Source: Sphagnum magellanicum
Taxonomy: Eukaryota > Streptophyta > Sphagnopsida > Sphagnales > Sphagnaceae
DNA: 64,000 bases
NCBI GenBank assembly: GCA_021904315.1
Contig: CM038908.1
Span: 22,402,501 to 22,466,500, forward strand
Direction: 5' to 3'
Under the pieces are notes generated by a model. The model was not told the DNA's origin. It saw only the letters and a program-made list of their open reading frames with translations, and searched no databases. The position numbers and the translations under genes are program-made. Position 1 is the first letter of the stretch, and each line of letters starts with the position of its first letter. This document shows, one piece after another, positions 13,103-24,576 of the stretch.

Positions 13103-13275
13103 GTTCGGGATTACATGCTCAATGAACAAGATGTGCTTCTGCAATTAGATGTACAAGGGGCAACAACAATGCACAAATTGCTTGGCCAGGATGTAATGTT
13201 CATTTTCATGGTAGCAAAAAGTGAAATGGCCTTGGTGAAACGGCTTGTGGAGAGGAAGACAAAGAGTTTTGGAAA
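13103..13275 (+). pseudogene. Captured exon of plastid-type guanylate kinase
   Basis: An acceptor (tttttttcaaacag, ending 13102) precedes an open exon reading VRDYMLNEQDVLLQLDVQGA, then TTMHKLLGQDVMFIFMVAK and SEMALVKRLVERKTKSF. This is the middle of a guanylate kinase (GMP to GDP): the 'D-V-Q-G-A' block and the 'E-R-K-T' lid region are family hallmarks. Plastid/mitochondrial plant guanylate kinases match best from memory. The P-loop exons and C-terminus are absent, and the exon stops matching after about 57 residues near a GT at 13275. It lies inside the second hAT-like element, so it is a transduplicated fragment. The retained intron acceptor shows DNA-level capture rather than retrocopying. 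Confidence 0.85.
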
Positions 13276-13329
13276 TGTAGTTTGTAGTTTTGTAATATGT
13301 ATCGTCAAATACACACACACTGGTGCATT

Positions 13330-13700
13330 AGGTCACAAGCCTATATAAAAACAAATATAAAATGACTAGGATTGTTAAAAGTTTCATAAAACATGTTTTT
13401 CCGAGGAACTTGGGCCTTTTCTTGGGGAAGTTGGCTTTTCCGGTCCCAAGGAACAATCATGTCCCCATGGAAAAGGAGTTGAAGTTATTCCAAGGAGCAT
13501 TGTAAACCTTTTTTTGAGAACAATCATGTTTTCAGGGAGAAAAACATATTTTCCCTGAGAACAATCATGTTCTTAGGGAGAAAAACCTATTTCCCCCCTG
13601 AAAACATGGTTGTTCCTTAGGGCAATTTAAGCCATGTTTCCTTTGGAAACATGGTTGTTTCCCGAGAGCAATTAAAACCCCTATTTACATCAAAAAAAAT
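13330..13700. repeat. Outlying copy of the palindromic-array unit and spacer words
   Basis: Starts with 'ggtcacaagcctatataaaa' and 'aggattgttaaaagtttc', as in the inverted units at 10980-11040. It continues with repeated 'aacaatcatgttttcaggga' / 'gaaaacatggttgttcctta' words in both orientations. It shows that the array once extended to both sides of the captured exon. Confidence 0.7.
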
Positions 13701-14279
13701 TTCATCCATTTCATTAGTGATTTGTGAATGACAAAAATTATTCATGAAAATGATGAAAAAGTTTGAACCTAGGACCTTTGGGCTATAAGGGGGATTTTAA
13801 CTACTGCATTAGTCTATTTCCTTTGAAAATAATATTTAAAAAAAAATTTAAACCATTCCCAATTGTGCAGGTACAATTTAAAAAAATCTGATTTTTTTAT
13901 TTTTCTTGTTGGGCATTATATTGTATTGTACTATGATTGTGTCAAGCCCGATGTTGAATTTAATTCATTGCGCCTATTTAGTGCTTGCCATTTTTTACAT
14001 TGTTATATATTTACATTGTGTTACAAAGCCATGTAAAATCATATATATATATAAGTAAAATTATATAAATAAAATTATTTTTACCCTTACACTTTTTTAC
14101 ATGGCATAAAATAAATTTACAAGATTTTACGCTTACACTTTTCATATTGTATATTTACACTTACACAAATGTAAATAAATTTTATACATTTACACTTGTA
14201 CGGAGTGTAAATAAATTTCATTATGGGATTTACATTTGTGCGGAGTGTAAGTCCCAGACCATTTACATGCACAACACTG

Positions 14280-14287
14280 GAATAAAC
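14280..14287. repeat. Target-site copy GAATAAAC, right outer
   Basis: Directly follows the right terminal repeat of the second hAT-like element and is an exact copy of 3565-3572, more than 10 kb away. Confidence 0.75.
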
Positions 14288-15027
14288 CTCAACTATATAC
14301 TAGCTAGGTCAAATAAATATGAAGTAAGTCTCCAGTATTTACAAGTTCAATAGAGTAATGAAGAAGTAACCAAATAATTCTGGATCGACCCTGAACCGGA
14401 TCCCTAGTTCCACTAATGTGTAGAACCAGAATCATTTCAGTTCTAATTTATTGATTTGAATTGAAATTGGAGGTTCTTCTTAAAAGTAAAAACCAGCCCA
14501 ACCTCAAGACAACCCCCCAATGCACACAAACTCCCAAATAAAATGGGCATAAAAAAGGCCCCCCCTTGCCCTGTCCTCCCCAAAAGAAAAAAACCAAGTT
14601 GCTCAAATTGTGGACTTTTTGTGTTTGCTCAAATGAACCATTGGGGAACATGAGAGAACGTGGCAGGAGGGAGAAACAGTGAAAACAAGTTGACAAAATA
14701 AGTTGGATGTGCATCTTCGATCGTTCCTTTCTCCATCATCCCAAGTTTTTGGCATCCTTTTTCATAGTTTTTTTCCACAATATCATGCTCCTTGCAAGAA
14801 GAAAAACCAAAATCCTTTTTCTTAATTGGAGAGATTACCGAATTGGATCTAAAAATTCCTAGGTTTTACACATTTTTTGAGTCAAAATAATTTTGAACAT
14901 GACATGCTATTATTGTTTACAATGTTTGTGAGGGTTGGTCTGACTTCCAGATTGGGACTGTTTTAGTCAAATGTTAATTAAGAGATAACTTAGGTCATTT
15001 GCAAGCTTAATCATAAGCTCAATATTG

Positions 15028-15231
15028 AATAGATGCAAGCTCCTTGGAAAAGATAAGAATTTGTGCAAACCCAAATTTTTCTCAAAAAGAAAAATGTATC
15101 CAAGAGTGAAGCAGAGGCAATGTAACATGCTTTCCTCAATTGAAGTGACCTTTCACCATAAGCTACTTGCAAACCTTCACCATTCAAAATTAGAAAAAAC
15201 TTCAAGTTATTTGGTTTGCGCTGGGGAAAGC
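15028..15231 (+). repeat. 205-bp dispersed repeat, copy 1
   Basis: Runs from 'atagatgcaagctccttgga' to 'ttggtttgcgctgggg' and recurs in the same orientation at 21343-21547. The + frame stays open in both copies and gives nearly the same peptide (KRKMYPRVKQRQCNML, then SSIEVTFHHKLLANLHHSKL). That could be a fragment of an unrecognised coding sequence. Confidence 0.8.
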
Positions 15232-16216
15232 CTTCACTTAAATTCATATATTACTAGAAATCAAAATTTTCTGACACTAAATTTAAATACATGAAAGTCT
15301 ATTGTGGATTATTCTTGTTTTTTCCCTCTCTCCATAGGATCCCCAAGGGTTTCCAGACCCCTAAATTTTAATCATATCCACCATTTCCTTCCATTCATCC
15401 ATGACAACTAAGTTCACCATTTTTGGCCACCCACCTGCAAAATTTCCACTCCAGTTGATATGAACCCAAAAATCAGCAGGAGCCAAATGATGCCTAATTA
15501 AAATATAATCTGATTTTTATTTATTGAAAAAGTGTTGATAACTCATTTTTTATTTATTCAAATTGGTAGTAGAACGATGAACCCTGCCAAACTTGATCAA
15601 AAGAAAGCACCCAAGATAAGGAGAGAAAAAGAAACAAGTCCAGCCAAGCAAACAGCCCAAAAGAGGCGGGCCACAAAGAGGTAAGGGAACCATTTAGTAC
15701 CGAAACTTTCACCAGTCACATGAAACATATCAACTAAAGAAAAGGGAGGTAAACTCTATAAAACCCCAAGCCTAGAGGATACCTCCCTAGAGTAACAGCT
15801 CGCCTCAAGATGGAGGCAGCATGTGCTCTCTATAATGCCACTGACACTCATAATACCAATAAAAGACAGCCTTTTTGGCCTTTTGTTGTCCACACAATGT
15901 TAGCACATCAATAACAAAAGTTGTCGAACTATTGCTGAAGACAATAAAAACATCTATGGCTAGAGGAAAAAACATGTCTGCTGAATAATGATTGTGATAA
16001 AATCTTCTTTTCCTGTAAATTGTTACTATCACAACATCCCATGAAAAAAAGTTGCCCCTATACCCAGTTTGTTTGAATGGAATCAACAATGATGACATCA
16101 AAACCAATGTGTTAATGTTTTCAATCAACAAAACAATGTCGACTCACATGAAGAATAATTTATATAGAGGTTAGGAAGTTAATCTACTACCATACCTACA
16201 ATTATGTTCAGTACAA

Positions 16217-16692
16217 AATAATTCTTAAAAGGTCTTGCCAAAAGGAAAAAAAAAGTTTATTGATATTTTACTGAAATTGTTCAAAATCAGACTCCCAACT
16301 TGGGAAATTTTATTTATTGTCCTAACTCCAACTTCTAATTCTGGCAATCTTCATTCTTTTCTACTTCAAATGCCTTACCCTAAGGTCAGTTTCACCATTA
16401 AATATACTCAAAATAGTGAAACAATTTTTTGTGAAAATATGAAGTTGGCATGAACATAAAATAATTCTCTAAAGGTCTCATCAAAAGAAAAAAGAAAATT
16501 CTATTGATATTTGTTGAAATTGTTCAGAATCAAACTCCGAACTTGTGAAATTTTGTTTACTGTCCTAGCTTCAACTTCTAAATCTTGCAATTTTAATTTA
16601 TTGGTACTGTGAATGCTTTACCCTAAGGTCAGTTTTGTCATTAGATAATCCTCAAAATAGTGAACACGTTTTTGCGAAACTATGAAGTTGAC
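16217..16692 (+). repeat. Tandem duplication of about 240 bp
   Basis: Two head-to-tail copies (about 16217-16451 and 16459-16692). They share 'attgatatttt', 'gaaattgttcaaaatca', 'taccctaaggtcagtttc' and 'gaagttggcatg' in the same order, with many point differences, so it is an old duplication. The ORF at 16235-16453 covers the first copy and is not preserved in the second. Confidence 0.8.
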
Positions 16693-19559
16693 ATGTTGAA
16701 AATCATCATTATTATCATAGGCTACACTCTCAATAATGTCGCTATTTATATGACAATATCATATTAGATCATGGAAATTTTCAAATTTTCAAATTAGAAA
16801 AAAAGAATTAATTTTTGGGAAAAATTACTATTTGTTTTGTCAATGTGGAAACTGACCTTTGGCTATGGTATGGCAAACTAAATGTAACATAACAGGAATC
16901 TTGTGACACAAAAAAAAATTCTGTCATGTAGGGGGCCAAATTTCACACAAAAAATAATGGCTGCTACTATGTATGGATGAATTATTCACTTTGTCAGAAA
17001 AATTGTGAAAAGTAAATAAATACTTTAACTCTTCAACGTTGGTGTGCAGAATGATGTTTCAAACACCAAAACTTGGGTAAGGTTTTACCAATTCTGTCAG
17101 ATGAAATGAAGGTCCCACAAATGGACCTACAAATCTGCTTCCTGAAAAGATGAGTACAGCCTGTGTAAAGCACGGGCATAAACTTTCTAGCGGTATCTGG
17201 AACGCATGTTGTCTAGCAAAGATTTGTCAGCAAAACCAAGCTTTTCCACCTTTTTCTTTTTCAAAATTTCAAGTTTTCTCTGAAAAAAAAGGTGAAAAAG
17301 TTAGAAGTAGGAAGGAAAGAGCACTAGGCCAGGATAACCCCTTGAAACATAACTGGCCAAGTAACCAACCCCTCTGGCAAAACCTGCAAACGATGAGGGC
17401 GGCCACAGTAAACCAGCAGCCACCAGCGCATTGTCCATTGGATGCCCATTATTACTCAGTTATGGATGAACCTCAAACTGAGTTTATATTTGGTTTCACG
17501 ATGGTAACCAATTCTGTAGGAAATAGGTCTCATGTATAGGTAGATAGGTAGGAAAAGAGGCAACTACTAGGTAAATAGATGGTCTACACATGGTTAAGTG
17601 CTGTTTTTATTACCTGTTTGTGGGTTGTTAGTAGGTAGGTAGTTAAAGAAAAGCACTGAGCTAACCACCATGGTTAGCTAGGCAACTGGAACTCAACAGA
17701 TAACTGTTTCCTGACCACTTACCATTCATCCTTCATGGTGGGCTGGTGGGTGCTGGTTCACTGTGGGTAACGTGAGAGCTAACTCACGTCACTGAATGTC
17801 CAACCAGATGTTAGACTGGAAAACACTGAACCAGGATAACTACTGGAAACAAAACTGGCCCCACCCCACTCCAGCAGGACCTAGAAACAGTGACGACGTG
17901 ACTTTCTCCTCGGTAAGGAAACCTCCAACCCCTCTAAGGGCTGCCTTCCCAACAAGTGAAGTTTCTATGAAATTGACTTGTTTATTATTGGCAGGGGCAA
18001 CTGGAGCTAGCTTCAGGAAGAAGTTCCACTGATCGTTGAGCTGTAATAAATAACATGCACTTGCACAATTTAGTCCAACAATTTAAATGCAAGCTCTTTG
18101 GGTTGTTGAGTGTTGACAATTCTTCCACCAAGTACATGTTTATTAGTGCATTGTGCCCATATGTTTATTGGTTGGAATTGTGGATTTGTCAGTTTTGTCC
18201 AATAATTTAGCAAATTGCACAAATAAATTATGCATCTGAACAAATTGTCTTGCATGAACAATAGCAAGTGCATGGTAATTGCCAGTGTCAAGGACACCAA
18301 CACTGTTCTACAGCTTCACATTTAGGGTTCATTGTGCTCTGTGATGTAAACTACCCAGAAGAAACTAGCAGCTGTGGTCACAACTCTTCAATACTCCAAC
18401 ATTACCAATTTTGGGTGTAGGACATGTAGTATTAAGGCTGCAGTTTTGTGAATAAGGGCCCAACGCAAGGCAGAATCCACCTCGCATGGGACCTAAATTC
18501 CCAAAACTGCCACATTCAAGGTCCTTATAAGTTATAACAGGTGTGATTTTGTTTGAGAAGGAGAGGCACCCAAATTACACATAAGGTTCCTCAAATTGTT
18601 TGTTGAAATATTATGCACAAGGATTTTTTGAGGAACTTGATGCATGAGGTGCCTGGTCTGTTGCAGCAGACATATTAATGCAGGTAAGGTGCCCTTCATA
18701 TACACTAAGAAATTCTCTCAGTTCCTTACTGTCTGTGTGATCTGATATTGTATTTGGGACTAAGAGGTTTCTTCGCAATCCCTCTAAACACTATAAATGT
18801 CCTGTCCTAAGACATAGGTGACAGATTTCACATGACCTTTTCCACCTCTTTTAAGTCCCCTTGGTGCAAGGCACAATGGATAGGTGTTTTTGCATTTACC
18901 TGACCTCACCATTCTTCTACATGCGTATTGGGTACTTCCACATGCCCACCATCCAAATGCAAATCCACATACCATTGTGCTCGCACTATCAACCTCACCC
19001 AAATTCCTTCCAGGCACAACAGTCTCTAGTATCTATTGGGCACATTTCACAATACAAAATAGGGGCCTCACAGTCAAAGTTTCACATTTAGTGAGTTAAA
19101 TATAGCTAGTACTATGCTTCACTTTAGGTGAAGTTATGAGTGTAGGTGTTGGTTCACTGTCAACATTGCATTGTGATCACAAAATTTTCTCCACAAGATT
19201 TTTCCAATACCATAGTACTTTATCTTTTTCAGCACTCAAATGTCAAATAGTTATTTCATTATTCAAAGTTGACTTGGCATTAAAAATGGTAGATTATCGA
19301 ATTTTTGGCTTAATACTATGCCAGAATAAAAAATATTCAACAATGTTGACTAATCATATATTCACTTAACATCCATGAAAAGATCTCATTCAAAGAGTCA
19401 TGTTGCACAATTCCTCTCTTTGACATAATTCTTGGTTGCAAGTGGTGGTTCCTCCATTCGTTACAAGAAATCACAATCTTTTTATCAGAAAAATCAAAAA
19501 AAAAACTCCCCATGTGAGGGTTTGGTATCTTCAATTTTGGTCAAGTTGAAAGAGGGCCA

Positions 19560-19890
19560 AAAATTGTTTTATCTTAATTTTTTTTACATTATTTTATCTT
19601 ATGTTATTTTATTATTTTATGTTGTTTTGTGCTATTTTATCCTAGTTTATTTTTAATTATTTTAGAATATTATATTATAAGTTACATAAGCTATTATTGA
19701 TTACTTTAAAATATTCCAAACTAGGCCATTATAAATTATTATCAATTATCCTACATTATGTTATTTTTGGCTATTATACCTTAAGTTACTTTTGGTTATT
19801 CTAAACCATTTTGTCTTCTGTTACTCTTGGTTATTTTATCTTATGCTAATTTAGGTTATTTAACCCTAGGTTATTATTGATTATTCTATT
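19560..19890. repeat. Degenerate A/T minisatellite-like tract
   Basis: Irregular repeats of 'ggttattttatcttatgtta' type. The wording resembles the flanks of the large 25-bp minisatellite near 45880-46000 and 46860-47100, suggesting one repeat family in two places. Confidence 0.6.
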
Positions 19891-21342
19891 AATTCTAAAA
19901 AAAACATTTAATCCTTATAGATGAACATTCTAAAAATTCAAAATTAGAGCAATGATGTGAAAAATGCTTTATATTGCAGAATCTGAGCTATGGATGACAT
20001 GTCATAAGAGGAGAAAAGAATATTTGGAATTAAAAAGTAAGGGAGACAATATCTAGTCTAAATTCAAGATTATAACATTACTGTTATATGGTAATTTGAA
20101 GAGTTTTTATAGAAGAGCTGTAATTATCAAAAAGTGATGGCCCAAGGGACATATTGTAGGTACAACATTAATCAATTCTTGAAAGGGCATGTTAAAAAGA
20201 ATTATAAACTTACATTGTTGAAATTTCAAGGAATTGAACTCAAGACTTTCCCCATATAGCAAACAATCAAAACCACTGAAATATCTCAATAACATCACTA
20301 GTGCCCTAGTACCTCAATGGATTGAACACTAATTAAATTATTTTTTTAATTGTCACAATTTTAAAAGAATCATTGCATGAAATGTTAAAATTTTGAAATT
20401 TGATAATGGCAAGTAGGTTCAAGCAGTGATTTTTTTCGACTTTTTGATGTTGCCTCATTGCTAGCATTCCAAGAGGGATTTATCATTAAATGACAACGTG
20501 ATTTTATAACAGGTCTAAATAGGAAAAAAAAAACTAGTTAAGAGAATATTACTAGACTAAAATCAAAATCCAAATGTGGTGAAATATTTTCAAAAAGAAA
20601 ACTGAAATTTGGCAATTTTTTTAGCAAAAACAGGAATTTTGCAACATAATATATATATATTATTCTTCATTTGGCAAAATGTTGGAGGAAAAAAAAAACA
20701 TTGGTTCCAAGTTTCATTCACCTTCAAATTAGGCCTGTTGTGTGATACAAACTAAAGAAATGAAACATGGAAATAGTTCTATCCCAATGGCATAGTGGAT
20801 GTTATTAACAAACATGAATCAAGAATTCATGTGAAGGCACATGCAAACAAGTGTCAAGAAGGAAAAAGTGTTGCAAATTAATGGTGTGCATCAAAATGAA
20901 TGAAAAAATATTCTTTCTTTCATTCACGTTTAAAGATAATTTTATAATATAAACCCAGAACATTGAAAAATAATATTTAATGTGCTAAAGTGAATTTTGA
21001 AAACTTAATTAATTATATGGCACTAAGTTGCCAAATTTGTTATTGCACAATAAACCCCCTTTGTAATCACACCTTTGGCGACCATTTTTTTTTGTGACAC
21101 CAATGAATTGTGATTTAAATATGTATAGACACATTTCATATAAACCCTTACAAGATTGTGATTATAGGCAAAAACAATTTACAAAACAACCCTTCTATGC
21201 TAGAATAATGGTATCAATTGATTAAATTTCTTACATGGGTTATTCTCAATCCTACTATGCATTATTAAACTTGAAGAAGGTTGTTATGATTTTTATTTTT
21301 TTTAATGTGACAATTTAGATTGAGTTTGAGCTCCTATATTAA

Positions 21343-21547
21343 ATAGACACAAGCTCCTTGGAAAAGATAAGAATTTGAGCAAACCCAAAATTTTCTCAAA
21401 AAGAAAAATGTATCCAGGAGTTAAGCAGAAGCAATGCAACATACTTTCCTCAATTGAAGTGACCTTTCACCATAAGCTACTTGCAAACCTTCACCATTCA
21501 AAATTAGAGGAAACTTCAAGTTATTTGGTTTCCGCTGGGCAAAGCTT
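21343..21547 (+). repeat. 205-bp dispersed repeat, copy 2
   Basis: Direct copy of 15028-15231, from 'atagacacaagctccttgga' to 'ttggtttccgctgggcaaag'. The open + frame is kept (KRKMYPGVKQKQCNIL and on). It lies about 1 kb before the LRR gene start. Its source is not identified. Confidence 0.8.
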
Positions 21548-21990
21548 TATGCCCTTGTCCTCTACTCCGTAAGGCACTTTAAGAGGCTTCCCATTTCTCA
21601 GAAATAAGTCCCTTGTCCGGACTCCCTACAATAAAAAATTATTGCACAGTGCATACAATCTCCTCCTGCTTTTGTTTCGGTTCTTAACTCTGTCAGTATA
21701 CAAACAAGGGTTATAGTATTAGTGTACTAATACAAAAAGGGTGTGGAATAGGCTTGTGTGTAGGTATACAGGAAAAATGTTATGGCCAATGAAATTGCTG
21801 GATTTGGTGAGTTTGAGTTTTTTTTTTTCTTTTCCCAGTTATCTTAAAGTTTGAAGCTACTGCATGCCTAGCATAATGCTCCTTGATTTATTTTATTTTG
21901 TGAAATGATACGTGGTAGGAATTGGAGATTTTTCACAAAAGGGAGGGGGTTGTTTGGACTGGCAGTACTGTTTTTAGGTACCTACTAAGT

Positions 21991-22110
21991 CGTCTGCTCG
22001 CTGATCGTCGGTTTTACGCGCCTTGGTACGTTAAAAGCGTCTGCTCGCTGATTGTCGGTTTTTTGCAGCCTTGGTACGCGCGTAGAACGCGTCTGCTCGC
22101 TGATTGTACG
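21991..22110 (+). promoter_or_regulatory. GC-rich direct repeats upstream of the LRR gene
   Basis: The word CGTCTGCTCGCTGATYGT occurs three times, starting at 21991, 22038 and 22090 (spacing 47 and 52 bp). The first two are followed by 'cggtttt' and 'ccttggtacg'. The tract is far more GC-rich than its surroundings and ends about 470 bp before the ATG at 22582. It may be an upstream promoter module with repeated factor-binding sites; that role is inferred from position and repetition only. Confidence 0.5.
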
Positions 22111-22581
22111 CTTGCTTGGAAAGGTTAAGTACCTCACGAGATGTTGAGCACTTCGGGTCCTCTTCCATTCTGATTCTTTGCACACTTTGTTTCATCTTTG
22201 CATTGCACTCTCTCTGCTTGCTGTTGCTAGTTCGAATCTAGTTTTTTCTTTGAACTCTCTACCTACTCCTGCTTCAACTTTCTTTTTTGGGTTGTTTTTG
22301 CACTTTCTACCTTCTACCGCTTCACCTCTTTTAGGTCTTTGCATTCTCTTCATTCATGCTCCTGCTTCTTCTTGACACCATTTCGTTTGGGGGGCCTCTG
22401 CTGCTGGTACTTCAACTTTGTTTTTTCTTTGGCAATCTGTACCATACTATTGCCTGAATTCTGTTTTGTTCTTTCTATTTGCTACTTGAATTTTTTTTTT
22501 AAAGTTTCGTTTCTTTCTGCCCCGGTTGCTTGAACTCCGTTCTAAATTCAGATCTATATACGTGCTGCAAGGGCTTTCATT

Positions 22582-24090
22582 ATGGCGGAATTGAGTCACC
22601 ACACTGGCAAAGGATTGGAAGATCTTTGTGCAATTCTGAAAGCGAGAGACGTCATGGTGGAACAGTTGCGTGTTGATCTAACATGTGAGCCTCGGAATAA
22701 TGTTCGTATTATTCTTGACGGACAACGTGACATAAGAGAATTCGATATTCCAGTAAGTGAATCGCGAATAAATGGATTGCCACGGGAGTACAATGACTTG
22801 ATACAGGCCGTAGGGGAGAGCACAAATGTGAAGTACATTTGGGTGTTGTGCGAACTCGATCGGAGCGCTGATTTCTGTACCGAGCTTTGTCGCGCTTTGT
22901 GCTTAAACCATACCGTGTCGGCTCTACGTTTTGTGATAAACGGGGGCGGCCTTTCACGGACTCAAATGCCTTTCGCAATGATCTTGGCTCGAGTTGCAGA
23001 TATGTTCAGGATCAACAAGGCCCTGAAATATTTCGCTTTTAACTTCTCGCTCAAGGCCTTTTTTGATGGGCCTCGCAGCATATTTTGGAATTTAGGCGCT
23101 TTTGCAAATGCACTCAAAAGTAATCATACTTTGGAGCATTTGGAGATGAGTGGGATTAATGTATTCAGTGGAAGAAATCATACTTTGGGGCATTTGGAGA
23201 TGAGTGGGATTAATGTATTCAGTGGGCAAGGCTTAATCCGAGGACTGATCCTACCACAGACTGCCGATGCGAATGGTCGACAAACAAACTCAACTCTCGT
23301 CAAGCTCCACCTTACCTTATGCAAGGAGGTGAAAGGGGAATCTCTTAAAGCTATTGTAGACTCCCTCGCAAGAATGCTGCAGAGTAACACATCGCTGAAA
23401 GAGCTTCATTTTTGCTCTTCTAAAGACTATTCAGTAGCCACTTTTCAGGATGCACTCAGAGTGAATCACACACTTGAGAATCTGGGATTAGCAGGGAGGC
23501 TCAGGGACTTGGAGAGACTGGTCCAACCATTGACGATGGATGCAAACGGGAAACAAAGCAACACAACTCTCATGAAACTCATGCTTAGGATTGGTGCAGA
23601 ACCAATTGAAGTTCAACCTCCCTCAACTATTGTAGACTCCCTCACGAAAATGTTGCAACATAACTCATCATTGAAGGAACTCAGCTTTTCAAGGTCAAAA
23701 TTTTTTACTGAATCAGATGTGTCTGCACTCATTAAATCCCTCGAGAAGAACTATTCTCTTGAAATCCTGAACCTTGAGGGTTGCAAGGGTGTAAGTGGCT
23801 GTGTGTTTCCCATCATCATGGATATGCTAGTGGTCAACAAAACCTTGAAAGAGATAAATTTGGAAAGAACCACATTGTATGGGGAGGTGGGCACCCAGAT
23901 CGAGGCTGTGAAGCAAGAGCTAGAGAAGAATGCAGCAATACACAAGGAGTCAGTGTCCACATTCAAGGAGTTGCCTATGTCCAAGGCAACATCTACATCA
24001 GTACTTTTGTGCAGCATTCCATCTACAGGTACAATTGGTGTACAAAAACCTCACTCCGTTTATGAATTGCATTCTTATGAGTCATGCTGA
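22582..24090 (+). CDS. RNI-like leucine-rich-repeat protein, large first coding exon
   Basis: 502-residue open frame starting in a good plant context (ttcattATGGCGG). Residues 1-160 form an N-terminal region I do not recognise. From about residue 170 it carries ribonuclease-inhibitor-like repeats spaced by helices: NHTLEHLEMSGINVF, NTSLKELHFCSS, NHTLENLGLAG, NSSLKELSFSRS, NYSLEILNLEGCKG, NKTLKEINLERT. Such repeats usually bind proteins. A 54-bp in-frame tandem duplication (23122-23229) doubles one repeat strand. No signal peptide or membrane segment is seen, so it is probably cytosolic. The frame runs to a stop at 24088, but a strong donor (ACAG/gtacaa) ends the likely exon at 24028 in phase 1. 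The gene may therefore splice onward, perhaps into the kinase module 550 bp downstream. No phase-1 acceptor there is convincing, so the link is unproven. Confidence 0.8.
   Translation: MAELSHHTGKGLEDLCAILKARDVMVEQLRVDLTCEPRNNVRIILDGQRDIREFDIPVSESRINGLPREYNDLIQAVGESTNVKYIWVLCELDRSADFCTELCRALCLNHTVSALRFVINGGGLSRTQMPFAMILARVADMFRINKALKYFAFNFSLKAFFDGPRSIFWNLGAFANALKSNHTLEHLEMSGINVFSGRNHTLGHLEMSGINVFSGQGLIRGLILPQTADANGRQTNSTLVKLHLTLCKEVKGESLKAIVDSLARMLQSNTSLKELHFCSSKDYSVATFQDALRVNHTLENLGLAGRLRDLERLVQPLTMDANGKQSNTTLMKLMLRIGAEPIEVQPPSTIVDSLTKMLQHNSSLKELSFSRSKFFTESDVSALIKSLEKNYSLEILNLEGCKGVSGCVFPIIMDMLVVNKTLKEINLERTTLYGEVGTQIEAVKQELEKNAAIHKESVSTFKELPMSKATSTSVLLCSIPSTGTIGVQKPHSVYELHSYESC
23122..23229 (+). 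repeat. 54-bp in-frame tandem duplication in the LRR exon
   Basis: Two copies at 23122-23175 and 23176-23229 encode NHTLEHLEMSGINVFSG and NHTLGHLEMSGINVFSG. There are very few differences, so the duplication is recent. It lengthens one LRR segment without breaking the frame. Confidence 0.9.
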
Positions 24091-24573
24091 AGTTTTATAC
24101 CATTTGTTGGGGCAAGCAAAGTTGATCGTTTTAAGTAGTTAGAATGTAATTAAGTTCACCATTGTGTATGGTGTGTATGAGTAAATTATGGGGCACTAGA
24201 GTGTTCTAGACATCAAATGCAAGTACTGGATGAAAGGAGAAAATGTCCATAACACAAAACAAATGGCATCTTTGTAAATTGCTACCTCTACTACTACATA
24301 TTTTAGATTTAGCTGCGCACATATTGTGGCTCACATCACTTGAGTGGCTTTTCCATGGTTTTGGATTTGAAGTGTTATAATTTATGGTTTTTTTATTGAT
24401 ATTTGTTGAAGATGTTGCTTGAGATACATTAGATATGTACACTGAAGTTTTGAAGCAACTTCCTCACATCTTCTTTTGTTGTGTACACGTGGTACCATGA
24501 ACTCTAGAGTGGAGGAAAGACAACTTTGAGAAATGCCTTGGTTTTGTTGCATTGCCCTTGGGAGCATGTGTAG
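24091..24573 (+). other. Region between the LRR exon and the acidic exon
   Basis: Probably intron or 3' UTR of the LRR gene. Up to 24321 it is shared with the fragment at 39312-39657. From 24414 onward it is shared with copy 2 of the module (59809 onward). An AG at 24573 (tgtgtag) could be the acceptor of the acidic exon, or simply an in-frame stop before a fresh start at 24577. Confidence 0.55.
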
Positions 24574-24576
24574 CCC

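Larger units (their letters stand above)
9299..14279. mobile_element. Non-autonomous hAT-like element with captured exon
   Basis: The left end TAGTGTTGTGCATGTAAATG (9299-9318) is matched on the opposite strand by the right end (14260-14279, CATTTACATGCACAACACTG): inverted repeats of about 20 bp with one mismatch at the tip. It is followed by GAATAAAC (14280-14287) and preceded by AAATAAAG (9291-9298), an imperfect 8-bp duplication. The first and last 200-300 bp are crowded with GTGTAAATG/TTACACTTAC words in both orientations, as in subterminal transposase-binding repeats. No transposase is recognisable. The interior holds a palindromic array (10150-11500), an LTR-like segment, and a guanylate kinase exon (13103-13275). 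Superfamily is inferred from the ends and the 8-bp duplication. Confidence 0.82.
14288..21900. other. AT-rich intergenic region, no gene supported
   Basis: About 7.6 kb between the hAT pair and the LRR gene. It holds one member of a 205-bp dispersed repeat at 15028-15231 and another at 21343-21547. It also holds a tandem duplication at 16217-16692 and a degenerate ttatttta-type tract at 19560-19890. ORFs such as 15805-16131 (-), 17150-17539 (+), 17796-18032 (+) and 18784-19017 (-) have no motif I recognise. None shows splice-bounded conservation or a second copy that would support coding. Confidence 0.6.

Noticed and set aside
18784-19099. Overlapping + and - ORFs of 70-77 residues
   Set aside because: Both strands open, no motif, no splice context.
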